Source: Bryobacteraceae bacterium (lineage in GTDB: Bacteria > Acidobacteriota > Terriglobia > Bryobacterales > Bryobacteraceae). From it: DNA of 64,000 nt. Both the position numbers and the translations under genes were made by a program. The notes under the pieces are model-generated. The model was given only the letters and a program-made list of their open reading frames with translations, was not told the DNA's origin and ran no database searches. Positions within the stretch are counted from its first letter, which is position 1. Each line of letters opens with the position of its first letter. The stretch spans positions 124,001 to 188,000 of the forward strand of contig JAHCHE010000006.1 of assembly GCA_026129905.1 (NCBI GenBank), written 5' to 3'. Of this stretch, positions 34,101-43,013 are shown in pieces.

Positions 34101-34522
34101 GTTCCGGACAGCCTTTCAACCTGGCGGTGGCCGGCGATGTGGCGAACATCGGGAACGAGCGGGCCGGCTGGTACTATGCGCGGCCGAATCTCGCGGGCAA
34201 TCCCCGGCTGGAAAACCCGACCGTGGATCGCTACTTCAACGTGGAAGCGTTCGCCATCCCGTATTTCACGTACGGGAACTTCGGCCGGAACGTGTTACGG
34301 ACGGACCGCGTGTTCAACGCCGACGTCTCGGTGTTCAAGCTGATTCCGGTGGGGGAGGGAACGCGAAAGCAGCTCGAGTTGCGGATCGAGGCTTTCAACG
34401 TGTTCAACCACATCGACTGGGCGGCGCCGGAAACGCTGATCGGCTTTGCGGGGGCGGGACGGATCACCGCGACCGAACACGAGCCGCGCGTCATCCAGCT
34501 CGGAGTCCGCTTCGTGTACTGA
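31148..34522 (+). CDS. TonB-dependent receptor with carboxypeptidase-regulatory-like domain (Oar-like)
   Basis: The 1124-residue outer-membrane protein has a signal peptide (LLFGLALAATCGIGAGAE), an N-terminal CarboxypepD_reg-like beta-sandwich (about 28-115), a plug region with VYMDGIINTDFRSN and IQEFKVQAHNDKVEWGGVAG, and a long beta-barrel ending in the aromatic residue of QLGVRFVY, as expected for outer-membrane insertion. This architecture is abundant in Acidobacteria, where it replaces SusC/SusD pairs; no SusD-like gene is present. The GTG start at 31148 overlaps the anti-sigma stop by 4 bp. Its 3' end overlaps the convergent yihY-like gene by 32 bp. The ligand is unknown; neighbouring hydrolases suggest a glycan. 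Confidence 0.9.
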   Translation: MKFRRESRNLLFGLALAATCGIGAGAEISGTVRDGTAAVLPDVEISVINVETGMHRRTATNQSGFYAVAFLPPGAYRLTARREGFMVVTRGDLRIGAGQTLWIDVSLAVASVRETVSVSYDLLNDQTSAELGTVVDPAAVSSLPLNGRNITQLLALTPGVTPVSTAQGSVTGVGDAFPTGIPGSQYLKPSYHGQQNRSQIVYMDGIINTDFRSNSYAILPSIDLIQEFKVQAHNDKVEWGGVAGGVVNLVSKSGSNEVHGSGFWFVRNEALDARDPFKDVTRESPAPFRQNQFGATVGGPAIRNRTFFYGGYDGWRYRRPSQSLARVPTVEELGGDFSASIVNRDIYDPFSTRTEGGDYVRAPFPGRIIPPALLNPMSKRFVEIYEESPNHADPVYNFINSVSSRDDANSFQIKLDHQPRESDNLFFRWSRQLRNSVQAGGPKKSSGTAMTADNYGGGWLHMFSPDVIVNVRGGAARRDFRGDVETHAAGLAAMKTLGFRDVDRFGGLRMELASPWRGGIGLAGAAPRENPTYNVSGDASWAKGDHSLKGGIQWVGVERLQINTSQTFFYDDSTTADPQRPGVTGTSLASALLGLPVRFEGYLPEEGKIHFGIDTWSGYFQDEWRIRPNITLNYGIRFDHNAKPVIYDGMQSGPDLDRGLWLIGAGSMPPPCNGAGGGTCIPGNGLSDVPFGERIVLAHPPVYVPKQIWDNWGPRAGLAARITRKTVVRAGYGLYWDSLVSNSQYTQHNVNNWPMTIGFVGSANGLGQPLRTIQDIEGSYAAALPEPSPWERQGWFNDPERKNGYSHQWNVEVQRQLSEDLTASAAYVGSWSGRLEYSGLGNSARQPGHGTPEEVQARRPVPFLNGGVFYSRSMGTANYNALEVKMRRRFARGLQMLVSYTWSKSIDAGSSGWFAAEEGPGGSSAAQNYHDPKSNRSVSAYDIPHFLSWYTVWETPFGKGKRWWRNGAAAAMLGNWQVNSIVQWRSGQPFNLAVAGDVANIGNERAGWYYARPNLAGNPRLENPTVDRYFNVEAFAIPYFTYGNFGRNVLRTDRVFNADVSVFKLIPVGEGTRKQLELRIEAFNVFNHIDWAAPETLIGFAGAGRITATEHEPRVIQLGVRFVY

Positions 34523-35399
34523 CGCGGGGGGCGTTGTCGCCGGTCTCGAACTTCTCGTTGAAGGCGCAGCCGAACAGGGCGATGACCGCCAGCAGATACA
34601 TCCAGAGGATCAGCACGATGACGGCCCCGACGCCGCCGTAGAGAAGGTTGTAGTTGGCGATGTTGCGGACGTACCAGGAGAAGCCCAAGGTCGCGATCAG
34701 CCAGAACAGGGTGGCGAGGAGGGCGCCTCGCCACACGTCGCGCGTTCTCTGCCGGCGCACCGGGCCGAAGCGGTACAAGAGCAGGGTGGTGGCGGCGGTG
34801 GCGCCGAGAGCGATCAGGTAACGTATGAGCCGGCCGAAGAACGGAACCCAACCGACCAGGTTCTGGCCTTCCGAAGCCATGCCCAGAGTGGTAACCAGCC
34901 ACTTCTCGGTGCGCGATCCGAAGACCATCATCACGGTGGCTCCCAGACCGGGTATGACGGCCGAAAAGACGAGCGCGATCGCCACGAGCCTTCCATGCAG
35001 CATCGACCGGTTCCGGCGCACGCCGTAGATGGCGTTGAAGCCCTCGATGAGGCTGAGAATCAGGCCGGAGGCCGCCCACAGGCAGACGAACACCGCGATG
35101 CCGAGGACGGACTCCGGCGTCTGACCCACGGTGAACCGGCGCGCAACCATCTCCCTGGCGCCGGGAGGCACGACTTCGAAGAAGAAGCGCGAGATGACGT
35201 CCGCGGCCTGATCCAGCCGCAGCCGGACGGTGACCAGCGCCACCGCCGTCACCATTGGAAAAAATGCGAGCAAGCCGGAATAGGATGCGGCCTTGGCAAT
35301 GCCGAGCCCGCCGGAACGATAAACGGCTATGGCCGCGAGCCCGCACAGCCGCCAGAAGCGCGACCAGCGCGAGATTATCGCGCGGAGCACGGAACGCAC
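34491..35399 (-). CDS. YihY/BrkB-family membrane protein
   Basis: The 302-residue inner-membrane protein has about six hydrophobic segments and the family signatures SGLLAFFPMVTAVALV, FVCLWAASGLILSLIEGFNAIYGV and GGVGAVIVLILWMYLLAVIALFG. The family was once called ribonuclease BN, but that assignment is wrong; its role is not established. It is convergent with the receptor gene and the 3' ends overlap by 32 bp. Upstream it diverges from the glycosyltransferase at 35430 with only 30 bp between start codons. Confidence 0.88.
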   Translation of the reverse strand: MRSVLRAIISRWSRFWRLCGLAAIAVYRSGGLGIAKAASYSGLLAFFPMVTAVALVTVRLRLDQAADVISRFFFEVVPPGAREMVARRFTVGQTPESVLGIAVFVCLWAASGLILSLIEGFNAIYGVRRNRSMLHGRLVAIALVFSAVIPGLGATVMMVFGSRTEKWLVTTLGMASEGQNLVGWVPFFGRLIRYLIALGATAATTLLLYRFGPVRRQRTRDVWRGALLATLFWLIATLGFSWYVRNIANYNLLYGGVGAVIVLILWMYLLAVIALFGCAFNEKFETGDNAPRVSTRSGLRAG

Positions 35400-35429
35400 C
35401 CAAAGCGCGAGTTATGCTGAGACTTCACG

Positions 35430-37460
35430 TTGAAGCGACTCACCAGCTCCACCATCTTATCGTTCGCCGGACGGCCCGCTACGCTTGCGCTGGCGTTGTT
35501 CGGCCTGAACGCGTACGTGGCGGCCGAACTGTTCGTCACCGAATACACGCAGCACATGGGATCGATTGAGGCGGCGTACATCGGCCTCAGCCGCTGGATT
35601 GCCGCGCACCCCGGAGAACTCGAGTGGTTCCCGTTGTGGTACGGCGGCATTCCGTTTCAGAACACGTATCCTCCGCTGTTGCACATCCTGGCGGCATTGG
35701 CGTCGGCGGCCGCGCGCATTTCCCCCGCGCTGGCGCACCACGCGGCGTCGGCCTTCATGTATTCGCTCGGGCCGGCGCTGCTGTTTCTGTTCGCCGACCG
35801 CGTCTCGGGCCGGCGGGGCGCCAGTTTTCTGGCCGCCCTGTCCTACTCGCTGTTTGCGCCGTCGGCGGCGCTGGCCCCGGTGGTAGCGCGCGACATGGGG
35901 TCGGCTTTCGCGTCCCGGCGTTTTCACGCGCTGGTCTTCTACGGCGAAGGCCCGCATATCACCTCGATGGCGCTCATCCCGCTGGCGTTACTCGCTTTTC
36001 ACCACGCCATGACCCGGCGGACGCCCGTGCGGACTTACGTGGCGGCGCTGGCAATCGCCGCAGTGGCGCTGACAAACTGGCTGGGCGCGTTCGCGCTCGG
36101 AGCAGGGCTATTGTGCTACCTGCTCGCTTTTCACGGCGGGCGTCTGAAGGCGTTGGGCTGGGCGGCGTTGATCGGCGTCATCGCCTACGCGCTTGCGTCA
36201 CCCTGGATTCCGCCATCGACGATCGCCGCGATCCGGCGGAACTCGCAATACACGGTTGGCCACTACCCGCTTACGGCCATGCATCTACTGTACGGAGCGC
36301 TGCTGGCCGCCGCGCTGATCCTGCTGTGGCGGTTGCTGGCGAAGCGCCGGGCGGCGGCGTTTGTTCAGTTCGCGCTTCTTTTCGCCGTCGTCATGGGCTC
36401 CATTGCGCTCACCGCGTACTGGTTCGGAATCTACCTGGTCCCCCAGCCGGAACGGTATCACCTGGAGATGGACATGGGCATTACGCTGGGGGCGGTGTTC
36501 GCGCTGTGCTCGATCGCGGGCCGTCTGCCGCGGCCGGCTCGTTGGGCTGGTATGGGCCTGGTGGTAATCCTTGGAGCCGTTCAACTGGACGAGCACCGCT
36601 ACATGGCGCGGAAGTGGGTGGAGCCGCTCGACATTCGCACGACCATGGAATACCAGGTTGCGCGGTGGCTTCAGGAGAACATGCCCGAAAGGCGCGTCTT
36701 CGCGGCGGGTTCGGCGAAGTTCTGGATGAACGCGTTCGCCGACAATCCGCAGCTTGGAGGCGGCTTCGACCAGGGGATCACGAATCCGCGGATTCCAATG
36801 GTGACGTTCGGCATCCCGTATACCGAGGGCGACCCGGAGACGTGCCGGACGTGGATGCGAGCCTACGGCATCGACGCGGCGGTGGTGAGCGGACCGAACA
36901 CGCGGGACGCATTCCGCGACTACCGCGACGCGGGGAAGTTCGCCGGGGTGTTTGATGAGGCTTGGCGCGATGGCGCCGATGCCATATACATCGTGCCGCG
37001 ATTGCGCCGGTCCCTGGCCCACGTCGTGCGGCCGACCGACATCGTGACAGCGGTTCCCGAGTACTTCCCGAACGTCGAACCATTGAAGAAGTATGAAGCG
37101 GCCCTGGAGGATGCCAGCCTTCCGGAAGCGCGCTTGGAGTGGCGCAGCCCGCACGCCGCTTTGATTACAGCCTCCGTCGCGCCGGACCAAGCGCTCTCGG
37201 TGCAGATAACGCATCATCCGGGGTGGCGGGCCTCCGTGGCGGGCGAGCCTCGCCGGGTCACGGCGGATGGTCTCGGCCAGATCATCGTCGAACCGGAGTG
37301 CGATGGTCCGTGCCCGGTTGAGCTTGTCTACGATGGCGGCCTGGAGATGCGGCTGGCCTACCTGCTGTGCGCTTCGGCCTTGCTTGCCGGCGGAGCCTGG
37401 CGCGTCGTCGCCGCCCGGCGTCGCGATTCTACTGTTCAGACGGGATTGCAACCGGGTTAA
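35430..37460 (+). CDS. Polytopic GT-C type membrane glycosyltransferase-like protein
   Basis: The 676-residue protein has about 11-12 transmembrane segments in its first 400 residues and a soluble C-terminal region. GELEWFPLWYGGIPFQNTYP, in the first loop, resembles the 6-pyruvoyl-tetrahydropterin-synthase-related membrane family, which are GT-C fold lipid-linked sugar transferases. The C-terminal part contains alternating alpha/beta segments (MRAYGIDAAVVSGPNTRDAF) and a beta-rich end (VQITHHPGWRASVAGEPRRV) like that of other GT-C enzymes, followed by a last transmembrane helix. Acceptor and donor are unknown; transfer of a sugar from a polyprenyl carrier is the general expectation. Confidence 0.75.
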   Translation: MKRLTSSTILSFAGRPATLALALFGLNAYVAAELFVTEYTQHMGSIEAAYIGLSRWIAAHPGELEWFPLWYGGIPFQNTYPPLLHILAALASAAARISPALAHHAASAFMYSLGPALLFLFADRVSGRRGASFLAALSYSLFAPSAALAPVVARDMGSAFASRRFHALVFYGEGPHITSMALIPLALLAFHHAMTRRTPVRTYVAALAIAAVALTNWLGAFALGAGLLCYLLAFHGGRLKALGWAALIGVIAYALASPWIPPSTIAAIRRNSQYTVGHYPLTAMHLLYGALLAAALILLWRLLAKRRAAAFVQFALLFAVVMGSIALTAYWFGIYLVPQPERYHLEMDMGITLGAVFALCSIAGRLPRPARWAGMGLVVILGAVQLDEHRYMARKWVEPLDIRTTMEYQVARWLQENMPERRVFAAGSAKFWMNAFADNPQLGGGFDQGITNPRIPMVTFGIPYTEGDPETCRTWMRAYGIDAAVVSGPNTRDAFRDYRDAGKFAGVFDEAWRDGADAIYIVPRLRRSLAHVVRPTDIVTAVPEYFPNVEPLKKYEAALEDASLPEARLEWRSPHAALITASVAPDQALSVQITHHPGWRASVAGEPRRVTADGLGQIIVEPECDGPCPVELVYDGGLEMRLAYLLCASALLAGGAWRVVAARRRDSTVQTGLQPG

Positions 37461-37518
37461 ATATTCTTGTAGACTCGCGCCGCAGGCGTGCTGTACACTG
37501 TTCGTCTTAGCAACCACG

Positions 37519-37764
37519 ATGTCGCAAGGAGCCTCCCCGACGACCATCCGGCGGCTGAAGAACTCCGCCGCGATCCTGAAGACGCTGGATCACCGCCGCG
37601 CCGTAGCCAACGACCCGCACTTGGGGTCTAATATCGAGCGCCTGGTGATCGGGCGCGAACTGCGCGAGCTCGAGGAGGAGATCGCGCGCAATCCAGGGCC
37701 GCTCGCGGCCTACGTGAAGCAGAAGGCCCACGTCTGGCGGCGCAGGATCGCTTTCAATCGCTAA
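37519..37764 (+). CDS. Small basic helical protein of unknown function
   Basis: The 81-residue product starts at ATG 37519 and is charged and probably helical (TIRRLKNSAAILKTLDHRRA; ELRELEEEIARNPGPLAAYV). It has no cysteine, no signal peptide and no family motif that I know. The same frame is open back to 37267 but that part is the out-of-frame shadow of the preceding glycosyltransferase. The upstream 58 bp are relatively A+T-rich and could hold a promoter. Codon composition fits the genome, so I think it is real, but the evidence is modest. Confidence 0.5.
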   Translation: MSQGASPTTIRRLKNSAAILKTLDHRRAVANDPHLGSNIERLVIGRELRELEEEIARNPGPLAAYVKQKAHVWRRRIAFNR

Positions 37765-37765
37765 A

Positions 37766-37798
37766 GGAAAGGCGCCGCTTGCGAGGCGCTTCCCTTCC
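37766..37798. terminator. Possible bidirectional stem-loop between convergent genes
   Basis: GGAAAGGCGCC and GGCGCTTCCCTTCC can pair through GCGCC/GGCGC with outer GGAA/TTCC, around the loop GCTTGCGA. It lies between the stops of the small plus-strand gene and metY. The T-tract is poor, so this is a weak call. Confidence 0.35.
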
Positions 37799-37813
37799 GA
37801 CGCCGCAACCCGG

Positions 37814-39118
<1,305 letters not shown>

Positions 39119-40141
39119 TCACCTCAGCCATTCATCCAAATGTTCTCGAACAAAGTTGTCGTCGTGCAGATGGGGATACGCGTGGTAGACGCGGTCGATT
39201 TCCTCGGCCTGTCCAGGAGAGAGATCCTCGTGCGGGTCGAGGCACCAGCGCCCCGCCAACAGGCCCTGCCGCCGCAAGACCTCGTGGATACCGGCGATGC
39301 AGCCGCGGAACTGGTTGGCGACGTCGAACAGCGCGGCATTGCTGTCGGTGACCTGGGCGGCCAGCGTCAGCCACTCGGGCGGGATGGCGCCGCCGCTATC
39401 GGCGATGGTGCACGCGCCGTCCTGCTGCTCGACGGCGCAATGGGTCCAGGCGGCCCAGTGGCCGAGCAGACCGCCGCGAATCCGGACGCGCTCCGAGCCA
39501 AACTGGTAGGTGGTGAGCAGGTCGACGACGATGTTGTCGTCGTTGCCGGTGTAAAGAGCCACCTCCGAAGCGCGCCCCGACTCGGCCACCGCCCGCGCGA
39601 CGTCGAGCGTCTGATACCGGTTGAACGGAGCGATCTTGACCGCGAAAACGTTCGGGATCTCGACCACGCCGCGCCAGAACTCGTACGGGAGGACGCGCCC
39701 GCCCACGGCCGGCTGCAAATAGAAACCAAAAACGGGTATCACCGAAGCCACGGCGCGAACATGATCAATCAACTCGGGGACGGAACGGTCGCGCAGCGCG
39801 GCGAGACTGGTGAGCGCGAGATGGTAGCCGAGCGAAGCCGCCAGTTCCGCTTCCCGGACGGCCTGCGGCGTATCGCCGGCCACGCCGGCCACCCTGACGA
39901 CGTCTCGGTTCCGGAGTTCTTCGGCGGCCAATTCGAGCACCGGACGGAACAATCCGATTTTCGGGTCGCGGATGGCGAACTGGGTGGTGTGCACGCCGAC
40001 GGCAACGCCCCCGGCGCCGGCTGCGAGATAGTACCTCGTCAAGGCGCGCTGGCGCCGCTCATCGAGCTTGCGCTCGGCCGTCAGGGCTAAAGGGTGCGCC
40101 GGAATAACGACGCCCCGGTTGAGTGTCTTTCGCCAGGACAT
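39119..40141 (-). CDS. DapA/NanA-family aldolase-like protein
   Basis: The 340-residue TIM-barrel protein belongs to the dihydrodipicolinate synthase / N-acetylneuraminate lyase family. The Schiff-base lysine is in NVFAVKIAPFNRYQT; the GxxGE-type N-terminal loop is degenerate here (YLAAGAGGVAVGVHTTQF), so the substrate is probably not that of true DapA. Residues 200-340 are longer than in DapA and end in a charged helix. It is upstream of metY, stop and start touching, suggesting an operon. Function in a sugar-acid or amino-acid pathway is plausible but unproven. Confidence 0.75.
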   Translation of the reverse strand: MSWRKTLNRGVVIPAHPLALTAERKLDERRQRALTRYYLAAGAGGVAVGVHTTQFAIRDPKIGLFRPVLELAAEELRNRDVVRVAGVAGDTPQAVREAELAASLGYHLALTSLAALRDRSVPELIDHVRAVASVIPVFGFYLQPAVGGRVLPYEFWRGVVEIPNVFAVKIAPFNRYQTLDVARAVAESGRASEVALYTGNDDNIVVDLLTTYQFGSERVRIRGGLLGHWAAWTHCAVEQQDGACTIADSGGAIPPEWLTLAAQVTDSNAALFDVANQFRGCIAGIHEVLRRQGLLAGRWCLDPHEDLSPGQAEEIDRVYHAYPHLHDDNFVREHLDEWLR

Positions 40142-40212
40142 GGAAAGTTGGGAAACCCATAGGATAGCAGGCGCATGGCGAAGGGACGAGTCGGGCGAGA
40201 TCGCCGCGCGCG

Positions 40213-41589
40213 TCAGAGCTTGATCCAGTCGTATGGCTTGCGGAGCTTACGGGTCAACATGGCGGAGGCATCGGGCGCCGCGGAGAAGTCTTCTTTTTGC
40301 GCGTCCCAGCGCAGTTTCTTTCCCGTCTTCATCGCGATATTGCCGAGCAGGGCGATCGACGTGCCCCGGTGGCCGATCTCGATATCGGCGTTCGGGGTTT
40401 TGCGCGACCGGAGGCACTCGATGAAGTTGAGGCAATGGGCCTTCGTGGGCTCCTCGACGTTCTCCCAGATGCGTTTGACGCTCGGGGCCCGCTGGCGCCG
40501 AGGCGGGGGCGGCGGCGCGTCTTCGCCGGTTCTCCTGCGGCCGGCGATAAAAGCCGTATCGGGTTCCGGGAAGATCTCCCAGCCGATGCGCTCGGCGTAG
40601 ATCGTGGCCTCGGTTCCGTAGAAGGCCATTCCGTTCGGCTGGTCCCACTCGCCGCGGGCGTTGTAGTAGCGGTGGCCGGGCGTGCGGCCGCCCATGCCGT
40701 GGTTGTTCAGGTTCGAGCCTTCGTAAGTGGCGATGAAGCCGTCGTACTCGTACGTGACCGTGAGGAAGTCCGGGGTTTCGCGGCCGTCTTTAAGGACCAG
40801 CAGTCCGCCGGACGCCGATATTGCGCGCGGCGCAGTCACGTTCATAATCTGCTGCATCGTATCCAGGCGGTGATTTCCGAAATCCGTGATATAGCCGCCC
40901 GAATAGTCCCAGAAATATCGATACGTGCCCAGAAAGCGGTGTGGATCAAATGGGACCTTCGGGGAGGGACCCAGGTACATATCCCAATCGAGTTCCGGCG
41001 GCGGCTCGCGGCCGGCCTCGGGACGTAGGGGGTTCAGCGTATGGTTCGCGTAGTTCCAGATGCGGACGAACTTCACCTCGCCGATATCGCCTCGCTGGAC
41101 GATCTCGGCGATTTTCATGAAGTGCGGCGCCGAGCGGTGCTGCGTCCCCACCTGTACGATGCGGTTGTACTTGCGGGCGGCGCTCACCATCGCGCGGCCT
41201 TCGCGGACGGTCAGCGAGGTCGGCTTCTCGACGAACACATCCTTTCCGGCTTCGCAAGCCAGGACGGACGCGATGGCATGCCAGTGGTCCGGAGTCGCAA
41301 TGTGCACGGCGTCGACGTCGGTGCGTTCGAGCAACTCGCGGAAATCGCGGAAGGCCTTGGCGTCGGGACCTGCCCATTCCCGGGCCAGTTCGGCGTTGAC
41401 GGAGTAAACGTCGGCGACAGCGGTATAGGCGACGTCCGGCGCCTCGCGCATCGACCGGGCGACGCCACGCCCGCGCCCGCCGCAACCGATGAGCCCGATA
41501 TGAATGCGATCGTTCGCGCCCACGACGCGGGAGGCGGAAAGCGCGGTCACCCCCAAACCTGACGCTTTGACGAAATTCCGACGGCGCAT
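40213..41589 (-). CDS. Tat-exported Gfo/Idh/MocA-family oxidoreductase
   Basis: The 458-residue protein has a short Tat-type signal (MRRRNFVKASGLGVTALSAS) and the Rossmann start IHIGLIGCGGRGRGVA. The family catalytic element is FVEKPTSLTVREG with the Lys-Pro pair; YFWDYSGGYITDFGNHRLDTM follows. This subgroup is common in Acidobacteria and Planctomycetes and is thought to oxidise sugars or inositols, often together with DUF1080 proteins. A proline-arginine loop (DAPPPPPRRQRAPSVK) sits before the C-terminal helix region. How an exported enzyme keeps its NAD(P) is explained, in known relatives, by folding with tightly bound cofactor before Tat export. The region upstream has two hairpins. Confidence 0.88.
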   Translation of the reverse strand: MRRRNFVKASGLGVTALSASRVVGANDRIHIGLIGCGGRGRGVARSMREAPDVAYTAVADVYSVNAELAREWAGPDAKAFRDFRELLERTDVDAVHIATPDHWHAIASVLACEAGKDVFVEKPTSLTVREGRAMVSAARKYNRIVQVGTQHRSAPHFMKIAEIVQRGDIGEVKFVRIWNYANHTLNPLRPEAGREPPPELDWDMYLGPSPKVPFDPHRFLGTYRYFWDYSGGYITDFGNHRLDTMQQIMNVTAPRAISASGGLLVLKDGRETPDFLTVTYEYDGFIATYEGSNLNNHGMGGRTPGHRYYNARGEWDQPNGMAFYGTEATIYAERIGWEIFPEPDTAFIAGRRRTGEDAPPPPPRRQRAPSVKRIWENVEEPTKAHCLNFIECLRSRKTPNADIEIGHRGTSIALLGNIAMKTGKKLRWDAQKEDFSAAPDASAMLTRKLRKPYDWIKL

Positions 41590-41644
41590 GGCGGCATTCT
41601 ACTGCAATCGGCGCCCATTAACAACGCGGCGGTGCTTATTGGGA

Positions 41645-41683
41645 TAAGCGGACATAGAAATACCGCTTAGAGTCGAGAGACTC
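41645..41683. repeat. Two adjacent hairpins upstream of the Gfo/Idh gene
   Basis: TAAGCGG (41645-41651) pairs with CCGCTTA (41663-41669) across an 11-bp A+T-rich spacer, and GAGTC-GAGA-GACTC follows at 41670-41683. They lie between the RRM gene stop (41730) and the Gfo/Idh start (41589), both minus strand. The first has the look of an operator; neither has a T-tract. Confidence 0.45.
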
Positions 41684-41729
41684 AGGATGGCGCAGGTCGG
41701 CCGTTCGGGCCTTTTGGCGAAAGCGAAAA

Positions 41730-42083
41730 CTACCAGCGTGGCTCGCGACGCCGCGACGGTCCGTGGCTGGAGGGCCCGCGGCCCCGTCCCGCGCCGCCTC
41801 CGCCGCCGGGACCGCCGCGACCGCCGCCCGTACGCTCCTCGCGCGGCCGCGCTTCCACCACCTTCAAGCTGCGCCCGTCCAGTTCGGTACCGTTCAGACC
41901 CCGAATCGCGCCCTCGGCGTCCGCATCGCCGCTCATTTCAACAAAGGCGAACCCTCGCGACTGCCCCGTGTCGCGATCTCGGATGATGTTCACATTCTCG
42001 ACGTGGCCGTAAGCCGCGAAGGCGGCTTCGAGATCCTGCTCCGTTGTCTGGAACGAGAGGTTCCCCACGTAAATGTTCTTCAC
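41730..42083 (-). CDS. RRM-type RNA-binding protein with Gly/Arg-rich tail
   Basis: The 117-residue protein is one RNA-recognition motif plus a disordered tail, like the cold-inducible Rbp proteins of cyanobacteria and other bacteria. RNP2 is IYVGNL and RNP1 is RGFAFVEM, both intact. The tail from about residue 82 is rich in Gly and Arg (RTGGGRGGPGGGGGAGRGRG). I chose the GTG at 42083: an AAGGAG site lies five bases upstream, whereas the GTG at 42089 would overlap that site. A perfect hairpin in the leader (42099-42112) could regulate translation, for example by temperature. Confidence 0.9.
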   Translation of the reverse strand: MKNIYVGNLSFQTTEQDLEAAFAAYGHVENVNIIRDRDTGQSRGFAFVEMSGDADAEGAIRGLNGTELDGRSLKVVEARPREERTGGGRGGPGGGGGAGRGRGPSSHGPSRRREPRW

Positions 42084-42098
42084 TGTCACTCCTTCGCT

Positions 42099-42112
42099 GC
42101 TGCGTTCGCAGC
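42099..42112 (-). promoter_or_regulatory. Leader hairpin of the RRM gene
   Basis: The perfect palindromic stem GCTGCG-TT-CGCAGC lies just before the AAGGAG ribosome-binding site of the RRM gene. Its position fits a translational control element; no experiment or homology supports this further. Confidence 0.4.
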
Positions 42113-42266
42113 GTCAAATACATCGATAAGCTAACCCAGGCGCGGCACACAAGGCAGGCGTCTGCCACAGACTAGCAGGTATCGCCGGCCGCGATCGGCC
42201 GGCAACTCCATTGTACATTCTTCGCCGGAGACTCAACGGGGAAAACGCAAGGGGAATGCCGGGCGC

Positions 42267-42752
42267 TCACGCGCTGCCTTTTGCTTCCTTGAACAGCTTG
42301 CGGTTGTTCATCATCTGGCGGGCGTGGTTCTCCGCGTGCTCGGCGTAGATGCGCAGCAGATCGAGCAGCGTGAGGCGTCCCAGCTCGAAGTGAATGCCGG
42401 CGCGGGCGAACGCCGCCTCGGGCAGATCCTTCAGCAGTTCATAGTTTTCCGCGCGCATTCGCCGGAACAGCTCCAGCGCCTGGGAGAAACGGCGCGACGC
42501 ATAGCCAAGTCCCGCGGCCCAGGCTTTTTCATCGTAGTTAGGAAGCGCCGGCTCGTTCTCGGCAAGGACCCACCGGAAACGCGTGGCGCCCACGATTTCG
42601 CTGTCGGCGAGGTGACACACGATCAGCCGGATGCTCCATTTGTCCGGACCCGGCGCGAAGTCGAGCTGCGAGCCGGCAACTCCGGTGGCGGCGGTCGCCA
42701 CCACTTCCGGTCCGCGCCGGAAACGCTCCAGGAGGTGGCTGAGATCGCTCAT
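42267..42752 (-). CDS. DinB-family protein
   Basis: The 161-residue protein is a DinB/YfiT-like four-helix bundle, probably a metal-dependent thiol or small-molecule transferase. The three metal-binding histidines are recognisable: one in LIVCHLADSE and two in YAEHAENHARQMMN. KWSIRLIVCHLADSE is the family's first helix motif. It starts 17 bp after the stop of the zinc-ribbon microprotein gene and is probably co-transcribed with it. Substrate unknown. Confidence 0.88.
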   Translation of the reverse strand: MSDLSHLLERFRRGPEVVATAATGVAGSQLDFAPGPDKWSIRLIVCHLADSEIVGATRFRWVLAENEPALPNYDEKAWAAGLGYASRRFSQALELFRRMRAENYELLKDLPEAAFARAGIHFELGRLTLLDLLRIYAEHAENHARQMMNNRKLFKEAKGSA

Positions 42753-42769
42753 TCAAGGTTCTCCCGCAT

Positions 42770-42931
42770 TCAGTAGTAATCCGAACAGCTCATGTAGTAG
42801 CCGCAGACGGGGCACACCAACTTGCACCTCACCCCTTCCAGGCGGCTGCTGCAAAGAGGGCAAAAGCAACTCGGTTCTTCCGCTTGCTCACGTTCTTCCG
42901 GCCGCTCGGAAGGTTCACCCCCGCCCTGCAT
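42770..42931 (-). CDS. 53-residue zinc-ribbon microprotein
   Basis: A 53-codon frame starting at ATG 42931 encodes an acidic N-terminal stretch ([14 protein letters not shown]) and a double-CxxC zinc ribbon: [12 protein letters not shown], then [17 protein letters not shown] at the very end. The spacing of the four main cysteines (CPLC ... CPVC) fits one structural zinc. I recall similar C-terminal YYxSCSDxY microproteins in other Acidobacteria but cannot confirm. It lies 17 bp upstream of the DinB gene on the same strand, suggesting a two-gene operon. No strong ribosome-binding site precedes the ATG. It could be a transcription or translation cofactor; function unknown. Confidence 0.7.
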   Translation of the reverse strand: MQGGGEPSERPEEREQAEEPSCFCPLCSSRLEGVRCKLVCPVCGYYMSCSDYY

Positions 42932-43013
42932 GGATGCCAACGATTATAGCGCTTGGACCGCGCCTCGCCCGGCGCCGGGGAACCTCGATATCGTGGTAGC
43001 TGTCTCCTGAGCT

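Noticed and set aside
37267-37518. Upstream extension of the small protein gene at 37519
   Set aside because: It lies out of frame within the glycosyltransferase gene and has no coding character.
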